Below, one piece after another: positions 28,524-38,238 of a stretch of 64,000 bases of DNA. Position 1 is the first letter of the stretch, and the number at the start of each line of letters is the position of its first letter. Both the position numbers and the translations under genes were made by a program. The notes below the pieces were generated by a model. The model was not told the DNA's origin. It made no database searches and saw nothing but the letters and a program-made list of their open reading frames with translations. Source of the stretch: Acanthopleura granulata (lineage: Eukaryota > Mollusca > Polyplacophora > Chitonida > Chitonidae); assembly GCA_016165875.1 (NCBI GenBank), contig JABBOT010000029.1, positions 1,534,639-1,598,638 on the forward strand, given 5' to 3'.

Positions 28524-29174
28524 ACCAATTCTTCTGAAAGTGATCTTTCAAATCCGAGCACGAATCTGTTTTATGTAATCTCTCCTTATTTTTTTCTGTG
28601 ATTGTCCATGTATGTATAAAAAACCAAAAACCAGCCCTTCCATTCATTCCTGAAACAACGTTTTTTTTAAATCCAACACAAACCTCACCACATCTCAAAC
28701 ATCCGATTAATTCATAATGAAAAAAAATTCAATTTATATAAATTAATTTATATAATAATTTAATTTAATATAATAATTTAAATAATATTATCTATAATAC
28801 AGTATTCCATCCTTCACAAAGTTTAACTTTTTAAAACTTTCAGGTCTGTGTACACTGCATGAGTTATAGAGTCTATTTCTGAACAGGCAGCTAAATGTAT
28901 AGATGGTTTTAAACTATTCTCTCGAACGTTATCACATCCAGGGTTCGTGACACTGAGCTCGAAAACAGAACATCATCACACCAGGTGTTCAACACCTGAC
29001 CTGTGAGCTCTCCAACCTCGCGACTCGAACATGATTACCAGCAACGTTCGTAAAGTCACACACACACGCGCCCTCATACCTTTCTGACGTCATACCGTTC
29101 CTTCCGTCCCTCCCAGGTTAAAAGATATGCAGGATACTCGTAAGCAACACTATACACTTCAAACATATAGTACA
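28524..29174 (-). repeat. Right terminal inverted repeat of the virus-like element (includes 3' module repeat, copy 3)
   Basis: Reverse complement of the left terminal repeat at 12118-12682, with the same boxes in order. It is about 85 bp longer because of an inserted or lengthened AT-rich stretch at 28.72-28.90 kb. Its inner end (about 28545-28660) is also the third copy of the module repeat. Confidence 0.85.
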
Positions 29175-29182
29175 TTAGCACT

Positions 29183-30713
29183 CTTGTTATTGTAACAGGG
29201 GGTTGTGTTGTGCGTAACTTAATATTATGTTGCAGTAACATTATCTGTTCTAGCATTGCTATGAAACATAGTACATGTGATATGTTAAATGATACTCTTT
29301 GGTTTTTAGAATGTTGGGGATAACCCAACTACTGTAGCTTCATGACTATGAACAATACCGCCGCGGCTCAAAGTTTTTTTCTCCACGAATCGACTGCCTT
29401 GTTAAGTCAGGACGTTGTTGGTTTGCTTAGGTTACTCTGGTTGGTGATAAACACCAGTCAAATACTATATTGTTGCAAGAATTATAGAACCAGTAATACA
29501 CAAAGAATGAAATAGTGTATTCAAGATAGAAGATGGCTTGAATCCCCAGGTGTGCATGGTGATGCGCAATAACAAATTTCCGAGCCATTCCCTTTATTAA
29601 AACCTTGCATCGGCATTTGTAAGCGTTAATGTACATTACTTGATGCTTGATACCAAAACGTTTGAACTAACAAGTTTCCATTAAATCCAGCAGTGCCCTT
29701 GCATCATTGTAAGTTGCACCTATATGTAAGCTTTACCATCGGTGGTCACTGTAGCTGCATTCTACTTACACTATACTTTCGCTTACAGGAATTTAATAAG
29801 GCAGGGTAATCCTGGCACTATGAGGTCCTCGAACAGTGATGTCGCTCGCTTGAGACAAGAGGTTTGTCAGGTAACCACAAAGCTACGTGGTTTACTCCGG
29901 ACAATAAAACCGCAGGTAACACATGAGGCCGTTTTTGTACCAACAGAAAGAAGTCGTGAATTATATATATTTATGGGTTACAAGCAACAAACGTTTTTAT
30001 TCCGGGCATTAAAGGTATTACAAAATGCATGTGGTGGTGAGAAGATTAGTAGAATGTTGCCTGAGTGACATCAAATCGTCAGTTTAATGTCGTCAGCTCT
30101 TGTTCGTGATGACTGTTAGCTGCCATTTAGCATTCACCCTCATGATCAACGATTATCGGTTTGAAGAGTCTGAAGAAAAATCCGAAAAGTACTGAACAGT
30201 AAAATAAGTACGGTGTACTTGCATTTTCTTGTGGATAAGGTTACGCTGGAGTTTAAGCTCAAGCTCAACCTCCTGAAGGTAGGCCTACGCTTACAGATGT
30301 TAATTAGTATTCTAACATACGATGCACAAACCTATCCGCCTTTTGTGACGATCAACATTAAACGCAAATTGGTATCCTGCATTTTCTTGGTTACATGTAG
30401 GTCCAGCCCTCAATGACAACTTATTAAATGAAACGGACGCTGTGTTTTTATTATTATTGTAAATTTATATCGATATACAGCACTCTCAAAAAAAATGTTA
30501 TACATTTAGGACTCACAAATGAAAAGAAATCTACTTAACTAGGTTTAAGGACTTAAAAGTTTCCTCCATCAAAAACTCCAGCAAAAAATCTTTCTAAGAC
30601 AACTTTCAATAAGCCAAACGTTTCACACGTTAAACAGATGCGAATACTCGACCTTAGGTGAATCAGGGCCCATGAACGTTTGTGGAAACCCCATTCAACC
30701 AAGTGTGACCTAC
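29183..30713. other. Gene-free stretch with one dispersed repeat
   Basis: No gene is supported. About 29835-30170 matches 33195-33475 in order (GACAAGAGGTTTGTCAGGTA / CAACAGGTTTGTCATGTAAC; CCTCATGATCAACGATTA / CGCCCAGTGATCAACATTAA). The 108-codon open frame at 29742-30068 is therefore a chance frame over a repeat. The rest is unrecognised. Confidence 0.55.
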
Positions 30714-30867
30714 CTACAAGTCTGGATCTCCATCGCACAGGTGTTGGAGTAGGTGACGCCGTCACTGCCACACACGGGGAAGTAGATCCGAGGACAAGGC
30801 CTCAGACACTCACTCTCGTGGTACCTCTGGAAGTCTTCATCATCCTTATCCGTCCCTGCCCCCGTCC
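30714..30867 (-). CDS. Kazal-type exon, possibly spliced to lectin-family exon D
   Basis: A 154 nt exon with acceptor CCCTCAG and donor AG|GTAGGT. It encodes an acidic lead (GTDKDDEDFQRYHESE) and a Kazal domain with five of six cysteines: CLRPCPRIYFPVCGSDGV then TYSNTCAMEIQTC (C-x3-C-x7-C-x10-C-x6-C). The sixth cysteine would be in the next exon, which was not found. Kazal domains are usually serine-protease inhibitor or matrix modules. The acceptor is phase 1, matching the phase-1 donor of exon D at 31368, about 500 bp upstream on the same strand. Confidence 0.65.
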
Positions 30868-31367
30868 CTGAGGGAGAAGTTATTCCCATGTAGGTGAGAG
30901 TGTGCAATTTCTTGAAAAAAAATAATGGACAAACGCAGTAATATAAAATAATGCACAGATTGTGACATCTACAAACCATTCTCATTCTACCAAACATCGA
31001 ACGTGTTCTGACGAGCTGCTATGGACCACAAAAACTCAAATGCTTACATTTGGGAGGCCTAAATCAAAACTGTAGCTGACCTGTTCCAGTGGAGGGCAAT
31101 TCTCCTCTATTCTGTTTCAGTGGAGGACAATTCTCTAGAACTCCTCATTAATGGGCTTTGAATTATTTTCACGTGTAATCATTTTAATTGGCTTCTCGTC
31201 TTTGTCACAGAATATATGTTTTGGGAAATTTGGCTTACTGACCTCTGTATATCCAACAACAAAAGCGAAATGACGTACCCGTGAACATAGTCTAAAAAAG
31301 CACCAGATTGCTTGAACCCGAATCGGAAGCAGTCAGATACCTGAACCATAATTTAGTAAATACTCAC

Positions 31368-31644
31368 CGCCATTGACTTGGTACGGTCCGGCATTGGTGA
31401 AATACTGTTTAGCTAAATGATTGTGAGGATCATAGTCGAATGAGGCACAGTTTTCATCGTCAATACAAAACACCATGGCCTCTATAGCAGAACGGCTTGC
31501 CACCTGCTTGTATGAGGATCCCGCCACCTGACTGGGTGACCGTCGATGGCTGGTGAATATTCTCTCCCTGTCCTCTGGACAAAGGAGGACACTGGCTTGC
31601 AAGGATAAAATAATAAGGCCAACGCATAGCGTTGTGGTGGTCAT
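31368..31644 (-). CDS. Secreted PAN/Apple-like exon, copy D (first exon)
   Basis: An intact 277 nt exon, the same length as exon 1 of copy A, with signal peptide MTTTTLCVGLIILSLQASVL and module core AMVFCIDDENCASFDY. It ends at a GCG|GTGAGT donor in phase 1. No lectin-domain exons are found downstream on the minus strand; the next recognisable exon is the Kazal exon at 30714-30867, in a compatible phase. Either this copy lost its lectin exons or it makes a PAN-Kazal protein. Confidence 0.7.
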
Positions 31645-32930
31645 TTGCTTCTCTCTGCCTTCCCTTACCTTCGTCAGTTAAATTATCAATGCATGCTTAC
31701 TAACATCCAAGCTGAAGTTTCTTCCGCATTATGAAATGTTCCTTCTTGCATGTGATATATTGGTTGCTAAAGCTTGGTAAAAGAAGTACTTATGAACAAT
31801 GCATTCTCGGTAAAATATTAATCGATGTAAACTGATAGATAATTACCTTTAATAAATGATGCTAGGTAGTTAGCGTTCAGGGACCATTATCGATTAAGTT
31901 TCAACGTGTCGAACTAAAACACCAGGTTTGGGAGATTGCCAGGCTTCTAAGTTGACTTGCAGGGTCGAGACTTCAGAGAAACTAGAAAACTGACGAAAGA
32001 ATGAAAATGAAGGCTTTGCGTCAGCACGTATTAGAGACCCATCACGCGTCCGTCATTTTAACACTGCGACTGTGCCAAGATCACAGGCCATTTACATTGA
32101 GGACTGAGTAATTAAACAACATCCCCTTTGAATACAATTTGAATACACTGATGTGACAAATAACACCTTTTTGTTGCATAAACCTTATTTTCATAGCAGT
32201 TGTGAAGGAGTCGGATTTTACACTTGGAAACTTTAAGCATGCCTCCCGGTTACACACAGAACAAGAATGAGAGTACTGTTCTTAGACCTATGCCTGTAGT
32301 GGATGAATCTGTACAGTGAGACGTTGTCCAGGTTTACGCTGTCCTGTTAAAGGAGAAGAAAACATAAAAACGATGCCAAAATCACATGAAAGAGGGCGAA
32401 AATTCATCTGCAGATATTGTCTCAAATAACCACCGTGCAAATGTATTTTCAAGTACTCTGTTCTCCTGAAAGAGAAAATTAAAATAAATATTAAAGATTA
32501 TATCTGCAAATATATTTTCATGCCCTTTTACTTCATTTTGGCGTCGTGTTTATGTTTTCTTCTCCTGTAATAACTTTTTTTTTGTTTAGTGCGGAGAAAC
32601 GTTGCATTCACGATCAGAGGCTTCTTTTGAGTTCCAAACCAATTCCGATAATGGGTATATTCCATTTGCTACCTCAACCAAGGAGCTTGTTTTTTGCCGG
32701 CGTTAATTATAACTCGACCAAGATGTCAGTCGATCTGTCTGCAAAGGCAAGGCAAAAACGCACAGCGAACGAGCCAGTCAACGACGGTCCCCGGATGTTA
32801 TACGCACCCCAAGAACTACCTGAGATTTATCTGACATGAGACCTACAAATGATCTCACGGTTGCCGCGGGCCAGCGAAATAGATAACTGATCCAGTAACG
32901 ACCCTCATTGACTTTGCTACAGTTTATTTA
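31645..32930. other. Gene-free stretch upstream of copy D
   Basis: Presumed promoter side of copy D (minus strand). An open frame at 32546-32839 (plus) ends MLYAPQELPEIYLT but has no recognisable motif or splice context. Confidence 0.4.
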
Positions 32931-33196
32931 TTTCTTTTTTGATTTGATTGGTGTTGTACGGCGTACTCAAGAATATTTCACTTATACGAAAGCAGCCAGC
33001 AATATAGTGAGAGGAAACCGGGCAGAGCCCGAACGAAACCCACGACCATCTGCAAATTGCTGGTGGACCTTCCCACGTACGGCCGGAGGAAGCCAGCAGA
33101 AGCTGGGCTTAAACTCACAGCAATGACATTGGTGAGAGTCACCTGGGTTATTATTCTGTACTAGCGCGCTAACCCCGTCGACCACTGAGGCCTCCA
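32931..33196 (-). repeat. SINE, family 1, full length
   Basis: It has the whole family-1 order on the minus strand: GCCTCAGTGGTCGACGGGG head, GTTTAAGCCCAGCTTCTGCT body, GTGAAATATTCTTGAGTACG tail. Confidence 0.85.
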
Positions 33197-33483
33197 CTGC
33201 GGCTTTAAGTCAACAGGTTTGTCATGTAACCAGCAAAAGTCGGGGGTTTATCCCGAACTATAAAGGTGCCATGTAACACGTGAGCCCATTTCTGCAATAA
33301 CAGCCGCAAGTCAAGGATTATGTACAGTTGGTTGCAATCAAGAAATACAGTATTTTTATTGTTTCAATCTTTCCCAACTTTTTCCCAAGCGGGAACTTAA
33401 TGTCGCTAACATGTTGAATCTGGATGATCTCCCGTTTGTTGACGTTAGCATTCCGCCCAGTGATCAACATTAATCACTTTGGA

Positions 33484-33522
<39 letters not shown>
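33484..33522. repeat. Poly(A) run of about 39
   Basis: An uninterrupted A-run followed by AATTATAAAATATTTATT. It could be the tail of a retroposed copy, possibly the dispersed repeat at 33195-33475 just upstream. Confidence 0.8.
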
Positions 33523-33524
<2 letters not shown>

Positions 33525-34079
33525 ATAAAATATTTATTATTTATCATTATTTATCATTTCCTCTGGGACAATTCTCCAGACTAAGGTTATATTCTGATCT
33601 TTTTTGGAAAAGGTACACTTGCACACACCTATATATGTAACACCGGTGCCGTGTGGCGGAAATCAGTTGGAAGAAAGCCATCTCAGTAGTTTTATTGCCC
33701 AGACACCTGTGGATTGTGATGTACAAGACGCTGAAATAAAGCTTTTGTGAATTTTGTGGGATTTACAAATCAAAAAGCCTCTAGTTTCCACAACCAAAAA
33801 TGTGTGAAAGATCTTGCCCACACGGCCAACAATAGACTAACAAGCCTAGTATTACCACAAATTGACCCGGAAATTAGGGACAGGGTTAAATAATGGACAA
33901 CTTCGAACTCAAAAGCTGAGGGATGTGTAAGGTCTTAGTTTATAGACATTCATATCAACATTTAGAATAAAACCTTAAGGGCGGAAAACCGAGAAATGGC
34001 CATATTACACAGGTCATCCGGGACAATTTTGGCAACTATCGCGCTCCATGAATGCATAGAGGAGACTGGATTAACGAAA

Positions 34080-34276
34080 TTTTACGCTGGATGTAACGAA
34101 ATAAGGAGTCTATAAGCTCTATATAACGGATTAAGGAGACTTGAAGCCGCATGTAATGGATTAAAAAGTCTATAAAATGCATGTAACAAAGTAAGCAGAC
34201 TTAAAATTGCATGCAACAGATTAATGACACTATAAGATCCCTGTAACGTATAAGGAGATTTTAAGCTGCTTGTAAC
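34080..34276. repeat. Minisatellite, about 37 bp unit
   Basis: About five imperfect copies alternating GCATGTAACGGATTAAGGAG-type and TCTATAAGCT/TTAAGCTGC-type segments. Confidence 0.75.
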
Positions 34277-34358
34277 GTTGAAGATATTTTATTATAATCC
34301 AAAATAAGAGTTAGTTTAATCAGGGTGGAGAACTATTAAAGTATACGCTGCGTCCTAC

Positions 34359-34521
34359 CTGCAAGCCTGAGTCTCCATCTCACAGGTGTTGGCTTAGGTG
34401 ACGCCGTCACTGCCACACACTGGGGAGAAAATCTGAGGACAAGGTCTCCGGCACTCCCTCTCGTCAGACCTCTCGAAATGAAGTACGCGTTCGTCGTCCT
34501 TCTCCTTCCCTGCCCCTATCC
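34359..34521 (-). pseudogene. Kazal-type exon with premature stop
   Basis: 163 nt with acceptor ATCCTCAG and donor AG|GTAGGA, homologous to the exon at 30714-30867: GAGKEKDDERVL, then ECRRPCPQIFSPVCGSDGVT. In-frame TAA stands where the other copy has the conserved Tyr codon TAC (GTCACCTAAGCC against GTCACCTACTCC). ANTCEMETQACR follows in frame. Splice sites and cysteines remain, so the loss looks recent, or the stop may be an allele or error. Confidence 0.7.
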
Positions 34522-37399
34522 CTGAGGATGAAATTAGTTCCATATAGACGTAGGTGTCGAATTTCTTAGTCGCAAACAACAGTGAGCAAACATGGTAACG
34601 GCCTCGCTAGACACATCTTGCAAATCATTTTCTTCAGGTTCGTAGCAACATTGGCTGTAACAAAAATTGCGTCCTGAGGAGCAGATGAGGTTTACAAAGG
34701 CTCTAACGTTTTAGTCCGAGAGGCCTTAGTTGAAATGTAGCCCCTTCATATCGCAAATTATTATTCAAAGAAATTTATGAAGTAACATTTTAAATGTTAA
34801 AGTCTTCAGAGATGGTCTGTAGGATGGCTTGCGATCATACATCTGTATGATGGACAATTCCATTCAAATGATGCATGATGCGTCGGTATTGATATATTCC
34901 ATGTTTATAGCGAATAAGGCAACTAGTGGTGCAGGAAAATGGAGATTGGTCCCCTTTATTACTGTGTTTCAGTCACCTCTAAAATAGGAGCGTTGGAAAA
35001 CGTGCTCTGTACTATGGCTTTTACCACTCTGACAGCAAACTAGAAGGCACCATTATAGACATGACACAGCCGGCACCCATCCTTCTGTAACATGACACCT
35101 TTCTGGTATGAGGAAGTCCATAATGAAAACAAACCACAAACAAACAACTTGATTAAGATCAACGAACGTGGCCTATCTAGATAACGTGTCAGTAGAAAAG
35201 GTGATGCCGATAAAAAATTATCCCGCCTGGTCGCATTATAGTCACACCGAGCCGACCAATACTGTTTCCTTGTTCCAACAGGTCAGTGCCTCACGTCAAG
35301 TGAAGCAGCAACAAACATCATTCTTAAAGACCGGACAGAAATGTTGATTTATTTATTTCTCTTTCTATGGTGGGAGGAAAACGGACAGAGCTCGAGGGAA
35401 ACTCATGACCATCCTCAGATTGCTGGCACATCGGACAGAAATATCTTATGAGTCTCTTAATGCATTTCCGATGATAATCTGCAATACCACTTGACGAGGT
35501 CCTCTCAAATGCCAGAGTCGAGCTTTATGGTCAGCTATATCTGAATATATTAAATGAATACATGGGTAGTACCTTAGAGAATGACTATTCTTTCTAACGG
35601 AAGCTTTCGGATGTAGGTAACAGTTTTCGTTGTGTAGATGTGTAAAGTATAAGTGGAGAGGCAGGTATATATAAAATGAAGGGACAAAAGGAATGTGAAA
35701 TGAGTTCACCCGGACTAGTAGTGTTGGAAGTCACAACCACGGCAAGCTGAGCTTCATCGTTATTCTTTGTATTGAGAATACAACCCATAGTTTCTCTTGA
35801 GGCCTTTCTCAACACTGTCAAATTCATTTCACATATTTCTCTTTCAAGTTGGATTTTGAAGTGTTTTTGTTACAAGACAGAGTTTCAAATCCTTTTGTGT
35901 GGTTCTTTATTAAAGTGCTCTTCTACTGGCTTTAGTATATGAATATATATTCTCTTTAAAAACTGCAGGTACACAAACTGTAAGAAACTTGAATATTTAT
36001 ATACAACTGTTGCACGGTAGAAATCATTCTAAAATATCAACTCTCCCACATTAACTGTGATATAATGAACAACAAATGACTACATAATGAATCATTATCT
36101 GACCCACTTTCGAGTCTCGCACCATATTCTTTTCTGTCCCGTTTTCAAACGCTCATTTATCTGCACACACAAAAAAATGTCATAATACGGATAGGTCGCC
36201 TCACTAGTTTTCCGTCAATTCTCCCACAAAGGCAGGCTAACCTCTACAACAATAACGACGAGCAACTGTTTCTGCACCCTGTGAGGCATGTTCAGTTGCC
36301 CAGCAGAGCTACCTCAGCCGTGTTTCTGCCAGCACAGGTTATTTTGAAGCCTAGCCATACTGCAGTACATAACAAACACAGATATGAGCTACTATACAAA
36401 AAATCAGTCCAGCTGTGTGGTGAAAACTCATTAATGCTGTTTAATGAAACTCTATACCGGGCCAATAGCTTCGAAACTCTATAATGCCCCCTGATGTCAA
36501 ACGTTATTTTCCCAACACACCAAAATAACGTGACATTAAAGACAATATAGGACGCCACAAAAGAAACCGATACATTAGCAAATGTTGCTCAACAGCGAAG
36601 TTTTGACGTAACAGAGGCTTGAGTTGCTTCTTCAAACTAGCGCCGCCTGACGGAATTAAAGATTTGCCGCATCCTCATTAGTTCATTGTTACGTCGACGT
36701 CATGTGCGCATACATGATGCGCCAGTAAAAATGACTGGTCAAAACGTCGTGACATAGACAATGAGATTACGTACTCGGTTGACATGGCGCATTCCTGCAG
36801 ACAGCTAAGACATATTTTGTACTTTCTCGTTGTCATGAGCATACATCGTGTAAATTCAAAGAGAAGAGTTGCCCCGCTTGAGGACAAGAAGAAGTCGGAC
36901 GATGATTCAGGCGTCACACTACTTGCAAAAATTTACTTGCCTCTTTCCCTTCAACTCGCGCTTGAGTAGCTCCGCAAGAGGGACAGTGAGCAAGAGGTGC
37001 TGAAGCAACTGAGGAGCAACGGACGATGTGAGATCCTAAAAGAAAACGGTAGGGTAGCTTTCTTTGTATCACTGGAGGGGAAATGGGTACCCATCCGGGA
37101 AGGCATGGCTCCTGGAACCTACTGAGCTCAGGCAGTAGAGGGAAAAGATTAAGGCTAACCAGGACAACAGAAAGACTAATGCCACACGACTGAGAAGAGA
37201 AAATATGCGAAAAGTTAATAAAGGAGGGCCCATATTGCCTCAGCCAGGCAGAGACAGGCTGTGACCAAGACAGGCCAAGTCGATGAAGAACACGGTCGCT
37301 TGTTTAAAGAAAAGCTGGAGATGAAAATGGCGAGGGTATCTAAGAACCGTCAGACCGGCGGGAAGTAGGCGAGAGAGAGACAAAGAGGGAGCAGAGGGG
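34522..37399. other. Gene-free stretch
   Basis: No gene is supported. It holds a truncated family-1 SINE (about 35346-35430, minus) and several short chance frames. A possible old coding remnant around 36.96-37.13 kb (plus) reads GRVAFFVSLEGKWVPIREG, but its frames are interrupted and the family is not recognised. Confidence 0.45.
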
Positions 37400-37560
37400 T
37401 GAGGGATGGTGGACTGCAGTGATAGGATGGTGGACTGTGGAGAGAGGATGGAGGACTGTTGTAACGGGATGGTGGGCAGCGGGGAGAGAATGGTGGACTG
37501 TGATGAGAGGATGGTGGACTGCGGTAAGAAGATTATTGGATTGTGGTGAGAGGATGGTAA
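37400..37560. repeat. Minisatellite, about 23 bp unit (GAGAGGATGGTGGACTGTGGT)
   Basis: About seven imperfect purine-rich copies. The repeat produces proline/serine-like open frames on the minus strand that should not be read as genes. Confidence 0.85.
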
Positions 37561-37999
37561 ACATTTGTCACACCATGCATTGTTTTGCCAGAAACTGACG
37601 CCCTTTACAGTCAACAGTCCCTATCTTTAATCAGAGAATAGTGAACTGTGGTATTAGGAAAATGATGTGCTGTACAGACGGGTTTTGGGTTCGGAAAGAG
37701 ACTACAAACCATTCACTGTAATCACGGATCCCAAATCGGGGATATCACGGATCCCAAATCGGAGATCATACGGCAGGATAAATGGCTATACAAGGAACGG
37801 CAGAATATCAGCTGTAGTCAAGAGCGAAGATATTGCCCGAGGGTAAAAGGTTCGGCAAGATCGTGCAGGACATCATTTGCAGTATATAATACTCAAAACG
37901 GAGATGTTGTGACAGCACGGGTGGGTGAACGGCAGAATGAACAGCATGTAGTCCATATCGCCCGAATCGAGATCCCTCCAGGGGGAGTTCATGCCGCCA

Positions 38000-38238
38000 A
38001 AGTGCTGCCGCCATTGGAACATCATGCCGAAGACACCAGACATGACACCTCACCCAGTCACATTAAATTGACATCTGGCCGACAAGTTCTGTTTCTTTGC
38101 TGTAAAGTCTCAGTGCTGTGCGCCAAGCGAGGCGGCAACAAGTGCCATATTTATATCTTTGGTATGACCCGATCCGGGCATAAACCTGGATTGACGACTT
38201 TGAGGCTGACGTAATAACCACTAGACCACAGAGGCAGT
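38000..38238 (-). repeat. SINE, family 2
   Basis: On the minus strand: a head ending AGTGGTTATTACGTCAGC, then GGGTCATACCAAAGATATAA, TGCCGCCTCGCTTGGCGCAC and the downstream GTCACATTAA-type body seen in the copy at 15 kb. Confidence 0.7.

Larger units (their letters stand above)
12102..29182. mobile_element. Virus-like (Maverick/Polinton/adintovirus-type) element with long terminal inverted repeats
   Basis: The sequence beginning near 12.12 kb and the reverse complement of the sequence ending near 29.17 kb align over about 0.55-0.65 kb. Shared blocks include TATCTTTTAACCTGGG, ATGACGTCA, CACCTGGTGTGA-type text, ATGAATTAATCGGATG and ATACATACATGGACAATCAC, all in the same order. Between them lie minus-strand genes for a PC4-like protein, a packaging ATPase, a short basic/hydrophobic protein and a virion protein, plus a right arm of small plus-strand ORFs. 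A complete retrotransposon of 4,721 bp and a SINE are nested inside, so the original unit was about 12.3 kb. The outer edges are uncertain by tens of bases, and no convincing 6 bp target duplication was found. Polymerase B, integrase, protease and major capsid genes were not seen. Several genes are broken, so this is a decayed endogenous copy. Confidence 0.72.

Noticed and set aside
29742..30068. 108-codon plus-strand frame
   Set aside because: It overlaps a dispersed repeat also present at 33.2-33.5 kb and has no motif.
32546..32839. 97-codon plus-strand frame
   Set aside because: No signal, motif, paralogue or splice context; kept only as a mention in the intergenic entry.
37240..37614. 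124-codon minus-strand frame rich in Ser/Pro/Thr
   Set aside because: It is encoded by the 23 bp minisatellite.
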